Positions 1 to 6,430 of a DNA stretch of 6,478 nucleotides are shown one piece after another. The position numbers and the translations under genes were made by a program. How positions within the stretch are numbered: position 1 is the first letter of the stretch; every line of letters starts with the position of its first letter. Source of the stretch: Flammeovirgaceae bacterium (GTDB lineage: Bacteria; Bacteroidota; Bacteroidia; Cytophagales; Cyclobacteriaceae); assembly GCA_022616575.1 (NCBI GenBank), contig JAKEEN010000067.1, positions 1 to 6,478 on the forward strand, given 5' to 3'. The notes under the pieces were generated by a model. That model was not told the origin of the DNA, searched no databases, and was given only the letters and a program-made list of their open reading frames with translations.

Positions 1-403
1 AGGGGAACTCCCGTTGAGGATATTTGTACAACATCTTCATGTATGAGTGTGTGGGCGTGCTGTCGAGGTAGTAGTAATGTTCTTTACAATCTTCTGCGTG
101 GTTGCCTTCGTTGCCCGTCAATCCGAAAATCCGTTCTTTAATAATCGGATCTTTTTTATTCCACAGCGCTACGGCAAAATTGAGCAACTGCATATCATCA
201 CTAATACCGCCAATTCCCTCTTCACCCCACCGATAGGCTTTACTTCGTGAGGCATCGTGAGAAACAAATTCCCAGGCATTGCCATGTGGACTGTAATCCT
301 CACGTACTGTTCCCCATTGACGTTCAGTCAAGTAGGGTCCAAACTTTCTCCAATTCTTCTTTTTATCGCGGTCTTCAATCAGGCGTTTTTTCTCAGCTGT
401 CAT
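1..403 (-). CDS. GH63 / MGH1-like glucosidase, N-terminal part, cut by window edge
   Basis: The frame is open from an ATG at 403 to the left edge, giving 134 residues with no stop; the rest of the gene lies outside. The N-terminus carries a pattern I recognise from large bacterial glucosidases of the GH63/MGH1-like (alpha/alpha)6-barrel family: [19 protein letters not shown] near residues 20-38, then [23 protein letters not shown] near 48-70 (shown here in two parts: [13 protein letters not shown] and [10 protein letters not shown]), then [26 protein letters not shown] and a final run ending YPQREFP. Family members are usually around 850-900 residues, so only about one seventh is present and the catalytic acids are not in view. 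No signal peptide is seen, so the enzyme is probably cytoplasmic. It lies 120 bases downstream of a glucose dehydrogenase-like gene on the same strand, which suggests joint sugar use. The exact substrate (glucan, mannosylglycerate or other) cannot be told from this fragment. Confidence 0.82.
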   Translation of the reverse strand, partial: MTAEKKRLIEDRDKKKNWRKFGPYLTERQWGTVREDYSPHGNAWEFVSHDASRSKAYRWGEEGIGGISDDMQLLNFAVALWNKKDPIIKERIFGLTGNEGNHAEDCKEHYYYLDSTPTHSYMKMLYKYPQREFP

Positions 404-404
404 T

Positions 405-521
405 TCGTTGTTGGTTGTTCGATGATGGTTATTGGAAATATGTACTCTACATGTTTTGGATGTTAGGATTGGCAGTTTGTTGTTGTTTTGCGAACAACGA
501 ATAACTACCAACCAACAACGA
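405..521. repeat. 13-bp inverted repeat flanking the SDR-glucosidase spacer
   Basis: The sequence tcgttgttggttg at 405-417 returns as its exact reverse complement at 509-521. A second, overlapping pair is gttgttcg (414-421) against cgaacaac (491-498), and a small local hairpin gttgtt/aacaac sits at 482-498. Together they nearly bracket the whole spacer between the SDR stop and the glucosidase start. In the minus-strand transcript they could fold into a long-range stem just before the glucosidase ATG. The motif is low in complexity (GTT/AAC), so chance or slippage is possible. No U-run follows, so it is not a standard terminator. Confidence 0.4.
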
Positions 522-523
522 TT

Positions 524-1336
524 TTAGCCATTATCTTCAAACCCCGGATACAGCAACATCCCACCATCGACAAAGAGCGTGATTCCATTGACGTAATCAG
601 AATCATCTGAAGCCAGCCAAACCGCTGCACCTCCTATATCGTCTGCTTCACCTATTCGCTTTGAAGGAATTAATTTAAGCAATTGGTTGTAGGCTTCCGG
701 TGTTTGCCAGGCAGCATGATTAATGGGAGTGCGGATGGCCCCTGGGCCGATGCTGTTAATCCTTATCTTCATCGGAGCATACTCTTGCGCCATGGTTTTC
801 ATAAGCATCATTACTCCGCCCTTGGAAGCGGCATAGTTGGCATGGCCTGCCCAGGGAATTACTTCATGCACAGAACTCATGCAGATAATTTTCCCAGCCG
901 CCTTTGATCGGTCTTCGACCACGCCCCGTCTTAAAAATTCCTTGATAGCTTCGCGGGAACATAAAAATTGTCCGGTGAGGTTAATACCAATTACATAGTT
1001 CCACGCCTCCAGTGTCATTTCGTGAAGTTTCGCATCTTTTTGAAGTCCTGCATTATTCACCAGAATATCCACCGTTCCGTAGCGCTTTATTGTCTGCTGA
1101 AACATATCAGACACTTCTTTCTCATTGCTTACATCGGCTTTGATGGTGATGCCATCTCCTCCCTTGGCTTTGATTTCAGCCAGCACTTTCTCTGCTTTTT
1201 CAGGACTGCTTGAATAGTTTATAACCACTGTGGCACCTTCATTGGCTAATGCTTTGGCCACACCCGCTCCGATACCGGAACTGGCACCAGTAATAAGGGC
1301 TACCTGGCCTTGTAATTTCTTTGTTTTTATAATCAT
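524..1336 (-). CDS. Glucose 1-dehydrogenase-like short-chain dehydrogenase (SDR)
   Basis: This 270-residue protein is a classical SDR, predicted to oxidise beta-D-glucose to gluconolactone with NAD(P)+ in the cytoplasm. Visible motifs are the cofactor loop TGASSGIG (16-23), NNAG (94-97), the Asn of the GINLTG helix (N119), the catalytic serine in MSSVHE (S155) and YAASK (Y168, K172), followed by IGPGAIRTPIN (196-206). The stretches SSVHEVIPW, IGPGAI-TPIN, GITLF-DGGM and the YPGF tail match what I remember of Bacillus glucose 1-dehydrogenases, which are about 261 residues long, so the call is more specific than SDR alone. The start at 1336 places the first beta strand about 10 residues in, as usual. 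A 77-base gap separates it from the upstream Crp gene, so it may have its own promoter. The glucosidase follows after 120 bases. A related polyol or other sugar dehydrogenase activity remains possible. Confidence 0.85.
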   Translation of the reverse strand: MIIKTKKLQGQVALITGASSGIGAGVAKALANEGATVVINYSSSPEKAEKVLAEIKAKGGDGITIKADVSNEKEVSDMFQQTIKRYGTVDILVNNAGLQKDAKLHEMTLEAWNYVIGINLTGQFLCSREAIKEFLRRGVVEDRSKAAGKIICMSSVHEVIPWAGHANYAASKGGVMMLMKTMAQEYAPMKIRINSIGPGAIRTPINHAAWQTPEAYNQLLKLIPSKRIGEADDIGGAAVWLASDDSDYVNGITLFVDGGMLLYPGFEDNG

Positions 1337-1356
1337 GGTGAAACTAATTTGTAACC

Positions 1357-1373
1357 CTCAAAATTGAGATCTC
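1357..1373. promoter_or_regulatory. Overlapping small palindromes upstream of the SDR gene
   Basis: The 77-base spacer between the Crp-family gene and the SDR contains ctcaa-aa-ttgag (1357-1368) overlapping the perfect 8-base palindrome gagatctc (1366-1373). They lie about 20-37 bases before the SDR start codon, where an operator or 5' leader structure would sit. They do not resemble the TGTGA-N6-TCACA or TTGAT-N4-ATCAA boxes of Crp/Fnr proteins. No clear promoter is seen. This is a weak call resting on position and symmetry only. Confidence 0.2.
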
Positions 1374-1413
1374 TCATTCACTCTATTTGTCACTGAACTT
1401 GCCAAACCCTGAA

Positions 1414-2085
1414 TTAACTGGCTAACATTATCGGTGAAAACTCAATCTCCCTGCGGTTGTAGTTAATGTCACCGGATTCTTTCAGTTCATTCAAAATTAC
1501 CGTAACGGTTTGTCTGGAGGTTGATATCAGGTTTGCCAAATCGTTATGTGTCAGTGAATTTTTCACTACTATTTTATCGCCAAACTTTTTTCCTTCACGC
1601 CTGGCCCATTCTTTGAAGCAAAATATCAAGCGCGACTTCACGTCTTTGGTCACCATATTTACATAACGGTTCTCCAGGCTTTTGAATTTCTCATTCACTT
1701 TAACCATGTAGTTTATGGTTAGTGAATAATTGCTCCGCATCATCGAAGCCATCTGTTCTTGTCCGATAGCAAAATAAATAGCCCGTTCGGAAATGACTTC
1801 TGCATATTCATAGTTCGGCCCTTCGTAGTGAAGCAATACATCGCCAAACAAATCGCCAGGCAACACCAATTCCTTTATCATTTCATCTCCTGATGAGTTG
1901 ACTTCAGAAATTTTTACTTTCCCGCTTACCAACAGAAAGATTTTCTTCTCTCCTCCTTCAGCATAAACTACCTGTCCCTTCTTGGCCTCCTTCTGAATCA
2001 TGCTGGCACCCAACTCCTGAATCTGTTGCTCAGAAAGGTCATGCGCCAACTGGAATGACTTCAAATAAAAATTCTTGGTTTCCAT
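1414..2085 (-). CDS. Crp/Fnr-family transcriptional regulator
   Basis: This 223-residue protein has the family's normal length and layout: a cyclic-nucleotide-binding-type beta barrel at about 20-115 (with VVYAEGGEKKIFLLVSGKVK and the loop PGDLFGDV at 76-83), a dimer helix at about 118-150, and a winged helix at about 150-217. The recognition region LTHNDLANLISTSRQTVTVI spans about 178-197. The loop that in E. coli CRP holds the cAMP-binding Arg-Ser pair reads GPNYEYAEV here (89-97), without them, so cAMP is an unlikely ligand. The only cysteine is C156, so there is no Fnr-type iron-sulfur cluster; a heme or another ligand cannot be excluded. The start is 21 bases after the stop of the thioredoxin-like gene on the same strand, so the two probably share a transcript and the sigma-54 promoter candidate upstream. 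Its targets are unknown; the SDR directly downstream is one candidate. Confidence 0.88.
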   Translation of the reverse strand: METKNFYLKSFQLAHDLSEQQIQELGASMIQKEAKKGQVVYAEGGEKKIFLLVSGKVKISEVNSSGDEMIKELVLPGDLFGDVLLHYEGPNYEYAEVISERAIYFAIGQEQMASMMRSNYSLTINYMVKVNEKFKSLENRYVNMVTKDVKSRLIFCFKEWARREGKKFGDKIVVKNSLTHNDLANLISTSRQTVTVILNELKESGDINYNRREIEFSPIMLAS

Positions 2086-2106
2086 AGTGTTGGATTTAAG
2101 TTTGAT

Positions 2107-2439
2107 TTAAACAGTTACAAGTTGATGAATCTTTTGTGTGATGACCGTACGGTGCGTGAGACCGGAGAGTCTGTCGACCAGGGTTCCCTGTTTGAAAAAG
2201 AGCAATGTTGGCACTGACTCAACGCGATACGTAGCACTAAGTGCCGAATCGGCTTCATAGTCGACCGAGAAAAAATCTACTTTACCGCTGTATTGCCTGG
2301 CCAGGTCTTGTAGTGTATGACAAAGCATCTGACCGGCACCATTAAAGGCCGTACTGATTTTTACTAATGCATCGGCATTGGTAATAACGATCTTATCGAT
2401 GAGCTGATCGGAGCTGATTTTTTGGATTGGGGTGTTCAT
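2107..2439 (-). CDS. Thioredoxin-fold protein lacking the CXXC active site
   Basis: Started at the ATG at 2439, the protein has 110 residues, almost the size of E. coli thioredoxin. The fold is recognisable: the strand ALVKIST, helix MLCHTLQDLARQY, strand VDFFSVDYE, then YRVESVPTLLFFKQG with the usual cis-proline (P77) and a C-terminal helix. Where a thioredoxin has WCGPC, this one reads FNGAG (32-36), so both redox cysteines are replaced (by N33 and G36). The buried aspartate two strands' turns earlier (E. coli D26) aligns with K27. The single cysteine, C40, lies four residues after the motif. It is therefore unlikely to be a dithiol oxidoreductase; a binding, scaffold or sensing role is an inference. 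The frame is open up to an ATG at 2487, but those 16 extra residues are encoded by a sigma-54 promoter-like element, so I prefer 2439. It is followed after 21 bases by the Crp-family gene. Confidence 0.8.
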   Translation of the reverse strand: MNTPIQKISSDQLIDKIVITNADALVKISTAFNGAGQMLCHTLQDLARQYSGKVDFFSVDYEADSALSATYRVESVPTLLFFKQGTLVDRLSGLTHRTVITQKIHQLVTV

Positions 2440-2466
2440 AATAATACTTGTTTGTCGCAACCCCTT

Positions 2467-2482
2467 TCCAATCGCTGTGCCA
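2467..2482 (-). promoter_or_regulatory. Candidate sigma-54 (-24/-12) promoter of the thioredoxin-like/Crp operon
   Basis: Read on the minus strand, TGGCAC (2482-2477) is followed by exactly five bases (AGCGA) and TTGGA (2471-2467). The consensus is TGGCAC-N5-TTGC(A/T): the -24 half is perfect, the spacing is exact, and only the last base of the -12 GC pair differs (G for C). Transcription would begin near 2456, leaving a leader of about 17 bases before the ATG at 2439. A sigma-54 activator gene lies immediately upstream, and three dyads sit at a normal enhancer distance. The C-to-G change at -12 is the main reason for doubt. Confidence 0.6.
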
Positions 2483-2545
2483 ATCATGCAAAACGTTGAT
2501 TAGCAATACGTTTGGGTAATTAGAAATTGATTGGCTGATGATGAA

Positions 2546-2596
2546 CTCCAACTAATTGGAGCTAACTCCAATGTATTGGACTCCAACATTTTGGAG
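2546..2596. promoter_or_regulatory. Three tandem dyads CTCCAA-N4-TTGGAG, likely activator-binding (enhancer) sites
   Basis: Three copies of one palindrome lie in the 115-base spacer: ctccaa-ctaa-ttggag (2546-2561), ctccaa-tgta-ttgga (2566-2580, last base c instead of g) and ctccaa-catt-ttggag (2581-2596). The third extends to 7-base arms (a...t at 2580 and 2597). Arms are conserved while the four central bases vary, as expected for protein-binding sites. Half-sites repeat every 10 bases in the first two copies (2546, 2556, 2566, 2576), then shift by 5. Their centres are roughly 98, 118 and 133 bases upstream of the predicted sigma-54 start point, a typical enhancer distance. The likely ligand is the Fis-type HTH of the adjacent activator. 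Alternatives are the Crp-family protein, or RNA hairpins at the end of the activator mRNA; no U-run supports a terminator. Confidence 0.65.
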
Positions 2597-2602
2597 TAGG
2601 GA

Positions 2603-4606
2603 TTAATTTGGACGGACAATACCCAGCTTCTTCATGCGGGCTTCCAGTGTGGTAGGATTCAGTTCAAGAATTTTTGCAGCCCCGTCTGTGCCACGAATTT
2701 TCCAGTGCGTTTTGTTGAGTACATCCAGGATATGCTCGCGTTCTATATTTTCAAGACTTTTGTTCGAAGCATTTGTAAGAACCGCATTTTGTTTTACTTC
2801 AATTTCAACAGGAGCCAAATGAGGAAGCCAATCGCCTTCTTCCAATACATCTGTTCTGGAAACAATCAGGCCCCGTTCGATAATATTTTCAAGTTCACGT
2901 ACATTGCCCGGCCAGTTGTAGGCCATCAAAGCATCGAGTACCGGTTTAGAAACTGATGTTAGCTTTTTTCCGAACTTCATTCCATACTTTTGGCAGAAGT
3001 GATTTACCAACACAGGAATGTCTTCTTTGCGTTCGCGCAAAGGCGGTGAATATATCGGGAATACATTAAGCCGGTAAAACAAATCGGCCCGGAATTCTTT
3101 TGTGTTTACCGAATGTTGGAGGTCACGATTGGTAGCGGCAATAACGCGCACATCTACCTTAAGCGTCTTTGAACTGCCCACTCGCTCAAACTCACCCTCC
3201 TGCAACACACGCAACAATTTTGATTGCAGATCCAAGGGCATCTCACCTATCTCATCCAAAAATAAAGTGCCTCCATCGGCCAATTCAAAGCGCCCGATCT
3301 TTTGTACCAGGGCTCCTGTGAATGCCCCCTTCTCATGTCCGAACAACTCACTTTCAATGAGGCTGGCCGGCAAGGCTGCACAATTTACTTTTACCAATGG
3401 CCGTTTCATACGCTTACTCACGCTGTGGATGGCACGTGCTATTAACTCTTTTCCCGTTCCTGATTCACCCAGAATTAAAACGGTAGCATCCGTATCAGCA
3501 ACCTGTTCAATTTTCTCTAGCACTTTCCTTCTGAACAAGTCACTCGTATTCACAATATCTTCAAAGTTATGATCGAGCTTAATCTCGTGTTGCAAATAAA
3601 TATTTTCAGCCTCCAATCTTTCCTTTAAGGATTGTACTTCGAGTAAGGCAGCCTTTAGTGAAGTAATGTCTACACATGAAAGAAGAGATTTAGACCAATC
3701 CCCTTCCACACCTGTTGGAATGATGACACGCTTGACTCTGATCATCTTGCGTTTGCCCGTCTTTGAAACAATTTCAGTTTCTACTTCAAACTCCATGACT
3801 CCTTTTTCAAACGTAGTAAGTAAGGCCTTGGCAGGTGCAGGCATATACGTTTCCTGAATATATTTGATGTACTCCTCCGGAGAATTTACATCGAACACTT
3901 TCTGCTGTGCGATATTGACACGAAGTCGTTTTACCCGTTTCCAGCTATTAAATACTTCCTCTGGATAGTCATCAAAAACAGACTTCAGATCTTTCCCGAA
4001 TTTTCTTTTCAGGTTATCGGTATAAGCTTTTACTTCTGAAAAATCTTCCTCGCATAAGCCGACCGGGGAGAAATCAAATATGCTTTTGTACCGGTGCATA
4101 CTGGCATTGATTTCTTCATCTTTTCTCTTACGCTCGATTTCTGCCCCAGCGCGCGAAGCAAATATCTTCAGGATATTCATTTGCTGTTCGCTTACAGTCA
4201 TAGGCTTGGTATCAAAAATGGCTACATGCCCAATTACTTCGCCATTACTTAAGTAAATAGGAACCGCAAAATAGGATTTGACACCTTCTTCCTTCGGAAA
4301 CAAAAGGTCAAGATCGGCCGAGCAATAATAATTTTCCCCTTTCATTACAATCTCACAGGGCGTGCCGGTGAGATCATATTCAAAATTATCAAGGAAGCTG
4401 TCGCGCTCTATATATACAAGTGTGCGCACACGTGTCTTGGCTACATCAGCGCACTCGGTAACAATGGCATATCGGATGCCCGTAGAGGCGATGATGTGAT
4501 ACGCTAAAGATTTAAAAAAATCTCCACCAACCACCGAGGCCGTGCCTTCGGAGATTATCCGCAGCATGTAGTTAGGATCGTTTTTAACAGAACCGGTCTG
4601 GCTCAT
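2603..4606 (-). CDS. Sigma-54-dependent transcriptional activator (GAF - PAS-like - AAA+ - Fis HTH)
   Basis: This 667-residue enhancer-binding protein has four parts. A GAF-type sensor (about 20-158, with [21 protein letters not shown] at its core, positions 112-132) is followed by a PAS-like region (about 170-316, with [19 protein letters not shown]) and a short coiled-coil linker (318-342). The AAA+ domain (about 350-585) carries Walker A GESGTGKE (380-387), the sigma-54 contact loop GAFTGA (427-432), Walker [12 protein letters not shown] (445-455), ATNRDL (491-496), [14 protein letters not shown] (505-518) and [10 protein letters not shown] (565-574). The C-terminal Fis-type HTH is at about 619-665. 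All ATPase motifs are intact, so it should be active with sigma-54 RNA polymerase. There is no receiver domain, so the signal probably acts on the GAF/PAS part, as in FhlA- and NorR-like activators. The sensed ligand is not evident. It sits directly upstream of three dyads and a sigma-54 promoter candidate, and diverges from the iron transporter gene. Confidence 0.93.
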   Translation of the reverse strand: MSQTGSVKNDPNYMLRIISEGTASVVGGDFFKSLAYHIIASTGIRYAIVTECADVAKTRVRTLVYIERDSFLDNFEYDLTGTPCEIVMKGENYYCSADLDLLFPKEEGVKSYFAVPIYLSNGEVIGHVAIFDTKPMTVSEQQMNILKIFASRAGAEIERKRKDEEINASMHRYKSIFDFSPVGLCEEDFSEVKAYTDNLKRKFGKDLKSVFDDYPEEVFNSWKRVKRLRVNIAQQKVFDVNSPEEYIKYIQETYMPAPAKALLTTFEKGVMEFEVETEIVSKTGKRKMIRVKRVIIPTGVEGDWSKSLLSCVDITSLKAALLEVQSLKERLEAENIYLQHEIKLDHNFEDIVNTSDLFRRKVLEKIEQVADTDATVLILGESGTGKELIARAIHSVSKRMKRPLVKVNCAALPASLIESELFGHEKGAFTGALVQKIGRFELADGGTLFLDEIGEMPLDLQSKLLRVLQEGEFERVGSSKTLKVDVRVIAATNRDLQHSVNTKEFRADLFYRLNVFPIYSPPLRERKEDIPVLVNHFCQKYGMKFGKKLTSVSKPVLDALMAYNWPGNVRELENIIERGLIVSRTDVLEEGDWLPHLAPVEIEVKQNAVLTNASNKSLENIEREHILDVLNKTHWKIRGTDGAAKILELNPTTLEARMKKLGIVRPN

Positions 4607-4633
4607 GACCGAAACATTTTTAAAGAGACTTGT

Positions 4634-4663
4634 CTAAGATAACCCAATATTCGCTTATTCAAT
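4634..4663 (-). promoter_or_regulatory. Possible Bacteroidota-type promoter for the sigma-54 activator gene
   Basis: On the minus strand TATCTTAG (4641-4634) matches seven of eight positions of the Bacteroidota -7 element TAnnTTTG. It is preceded by ATTG (4663-4660) at an 18-base spacing, near the usual distance for the -33 element. The start point would fall near 4627, about 20 bases before the ATG at 4606. The spacer is AT-rich, so a chance match is quite possible. Confidence 0.3.
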
Positions 4664-4743
4664 AGAGGTAAAATGTCTTTTCCTTTACAAAATGCTGAAA
4701 AACCAAGATTCTCATTCAAGTATAGTTCTATTCGGATAGGGAA

Positions 4744-4760
4744 TATATTTAGTATTTTTA
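4744..4760 (+). promoter_or_regulatory. Possible -7 element(s) for the ferritin-like/VIT gene
   Basis: Two overlapping-class matches to TAnnTTTG, each seven of eight, lie just before the plus-strand gene: tatattta (4744-4751) and tattttta (4753-4760). The first would give a leader of roughly 18 bases before the ATG at 4776. No convincing -33 element is seen upstream, so this is a weak call. No iron-box-like dyad stands out in the 169-base divergent spacer. Confidence 0.22.
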
Positions 4761-4775
4761 TCGGTACGGCCACCC

Positions 4776-5870
4776 ATGAAAACCAAAAGCATACAAACCG
4801 AGATTGATGCCTGTTACTTGTACCAAAAGCTGGCTGAGCATGAGACCGATGAAACGATTGCCCATGTGTACCGACAAATGAGCGACATCGAAAAAGGCCA
4901 CGCTGAAGTTTTCGCAAAAAAGGAAAATATCCCTCTTGAAAATTTGATCCAACCCTCCTGGCGCGCGCGAACACTCAACACTATAGGTAAACTTTTTGGT
5001 TACGACTATGTGCTTGGCGTTTTAATGGACACAGAAAAAAGTATTTCCAATGCGGTGCTCACTACCAAGAAAAAAAACAAGCTTGAAATCACAGGCGCAG
5101 AAACCAATCATGTAAAAGTAATCCGCTCCATTCTCGAAAAACAAACCAAGTCTGCAGGTGCTTACATTTCAAAGTTTGAAAGTCGCCATCGGTCGGTGGG
5201 TGGTAATGCCATTCGTGCGGCCGTGCTGGGTGGTAATGATGGCTTGATATCAAATTTTAGTTTAGTGATGGGGGTAGCAGGGGCTACAGCGGGAGGCGAA
5301 GCAGTATTGATTACCGGACTTGCCGGAATGCTGGCCGGGGCTTTGTCGATGTCGCTGGGTGAGTGGATTTCCGTAAAAAGTTCGCAGGAGCTCTATGAAA
5401 ATCAAATGCAGATTGAGATGGAAGAACTGGAGAGCAATCCGGAAGGTGAAAAACGGGAGCTTGCCCTGATCTACATCGCTAAGGGAATTGAAGAGAACCA
5501 GGCGCATCAAATGGCTGAAGAGATTATGAAAGATAAAAGTCATGCGCATGAGGTGCTGGTGAAAGAAGAACTGGGTATTAACGCTGAAGAGATCAAAGGC
5601 TCACCGGCAGAGGCTGCTATTTATTCATTTATCCTCTTCTCCATCGGGGCCATCATCCCGGTTGCACCCTTCTTGTTCACTGCGGGCACGCAAGCGATTA
5701 TTCTGAGTGTTACTTTCAGCGCTGTAGGTCTGTTTCTGATTGGCGCAGCCATTACATTATTCACTGCAAAAAATGTTTGGTACTCAGGCATTCGCCAGGT
5801 GCTGTTTGGTCTTGCCGCAGCAGCCATAACCTTTGGTATTGGTAAACTGATTGGGGTCTCTTTATTGTAG
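4776..5870 (+). CDS. Ferritin-like domain fused to VIT1/CCC1 iron transporter (MbfA-like)
   Basis: This 364-residue protein joins two domains. Residues 1-135 form a rubrerythrin/ferritin-like bundle with likely di-iron ligands E9, E39-x-x-H42 (IEKGH), E87 and E109-x-x-H112 (ETNH). Residues 140-364 are a VIT1/CCC1 transporter: a first membrane helix with VLGGNDGLISNFSLVMG (150-166), a second with GMLAGALSMSLGEWISVKS (184-202), a glutamate-rich cytoplasmic metal-binding region (about 205-272), then three more helices (about 279-301, 308-330 and 340-362). The order matches MbfA of alpha-proteobacteria, described as exporting iron from the cytoplasm and protecting against iron and peroxide stress. 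I infer a similar role: capture and oxidation of Fe(II), followed by export across the inner membrane. Manganese is an alternative substrate. It is transcribed alone and diverges from the sigma-54 activator. The ATG at 4776 fits because it precedes helix A directly. Confidence 0.88.
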   Translation: MKTKSIQTEIDACYLYQKLAEHETDETIAHVYRQMSDIEKGHAEVFAKKENIPLENLIQPSWRARTLNTIGKLFGYDYVLGVLMDTEKSISNAVLTTKKKNKLEITGAETNHVKVIRSILEKQTKSAGAYISKFESRHRSVGGNAIRAAVLGGNDGLISNFSLVMGVAGATAGGEAVLITGLAGMLAGALSMSLGEWISVKSSQELYENQMQIEMEELESNPEGEKRELALIYIAKGIEENQAHQMAEEIMKDKSHAHEVLVKEELGINAEEIKGSPAEAAIYSFILFSIGAIIPVAPFLFTAGTQAIILSVTFSAVGLFLIGAAITLFTAKNVWYSGIRQVLFGLAAAAITFGIGKLIGVSLL

Positions 5871-5950
5871 TTGCAAGGAAACGGTCACACGCCTTGAAAA
5901 AAAAGATAAAAAATTGAGTGAACCGGTTTATCGGAATATCCTTACATTAA

Positions 5951-6430
5951 TCACAAAGTATCCTCCGGCTTATACTTCTTCTTTTTTACATCAGGCCAGA
6001 GACTATCGGCTTTTTTGAGAAGCTTTGCTTCATTTTTATTCCATGACTCCAATGAATTGACTTTCCCTCTACTGGTTTTACCATTATAAAAGAGATAGAG
6101 TCTATCATCTGTAATTTTAAAAGTCTGCGGGTCGATGGAAATCTTCTTTCCATAGCTTACTGCCAAGGCACAATACCCATCATATTCAGGAATGTACTTT
6201 GTAGGACTGGCTTCAAAACGTTGCTGGTTTTCTTTGCTCGAAAAGAAATAGGTTACACCATTATATTGAAACTTGGTTTGCTGATCCCCTTTAACTGCCT
6301 TGCCCGACTGGAAATAAGCAACCACGTCATAACCTCCAATGGCTACACCATTTTTGTCAATTGGGTCTACCTGGGCCAGCGTGAAGATTGAACTGAACAG
6401 AATGAGGAGCGTGAAAGAATACTTTTTCAT
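5951..6430 (-). CDS. Exported YHS-domain protein
   Basis: From the ATG at 6430 the protein has 159 residues. It begins with a clear signal peptide (MKKYSFTLLILFSSIFTLAQ, probable cleavage near A19), without a lipobox cysteine, so it should be periplasmic or secreted. The YHS domain spans about 28-95 with GVAIGGYDVVAYF, YNGVTYFFSSKENQQRF, SPTKYIPEYDGYCALAVSYG. A basic tail (KKKKYKPEDTL) closes it. YHS domains are often linked to metal handling and occur in metal-transport proteins and in stand-alone periplasmic forms of about this size, whose function is poorly known. A longer frame beginning with TTG at 6454 adds eight residues ahead of the signal peptide and is less likely. It converges with the iron transporter gene, 80 bases apart; a shared metal theme is only a suggestion. 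Only 48 bases of upstream sequence are present, so its promoter cannot be judged. Confidence 0.85.
   Translation of the reverse strand: MKKYSFTLLILFSSIFTLAQVDPIDKNGVAIGGYDVVAYFQSGKAVKGDQQTKFQYNGVTYFFSSKENQQRFEASPTKYIPEYDGYCALAVSYGKKISIDPQTFKITDDRLYLFYNGKTSRGKVNSLESWNKNEAKLLKKADSLWPDVKKKKYKPEDTL

Noticed and set aside
47..504. Plus-strand frames of 67-85 codons at the left end
   Set aside because: The minus strand here encodes the conserved glucosidase N-terminus; the plus-strand peptides show no family features.
1386..1405. Second sigma-54-like motif (minus strand TGGCAA-N5-GTGA) upstream of the SDR gene
   Set aside because: Three mismatches to TGGCAC-N5-TTGC, including the -12 end, and no CTCCAA dyads nearby; not distinguishable from chance.
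2546..2596. The dyads as a rho-independent terminator of the activator gene
   Set aside because: Stems are only 5-7 base pairs, repeated three times, and none is followed by a U-run in the minus-strand transcript; repeated operator sites explain the pattern better.
3102..3572. Plus-strand reading frame of 156 codons inside the sigma-54 activator gene
   Set aside because: It is antisense to the conserved AAA+ domain, Ser/Arg/Asn-rich without domain features, and explained by codon bias of the real gene.
4603..4974. Minus-strand reading frame of 123 codons overlapping the activator start and the 5' part of the iron transporter gene
   Set aside because: It lies antisense to a well-supported ferritin/VIT gene, has no recognisable domain, and its composition is that of a shadow frame.
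5873..5928. Possible terminator between the converging iron transporter and YHS genes: caagg/ccttg arms, an A-rich run (U-rich on the minus strand) and aaccggtt
   Set aside because: The only stems are 3-5 base pairs, and the U-rich run is not preceded by a stable hairpin in either direction. Termination probably occurs here, but no convincing structure can be named.
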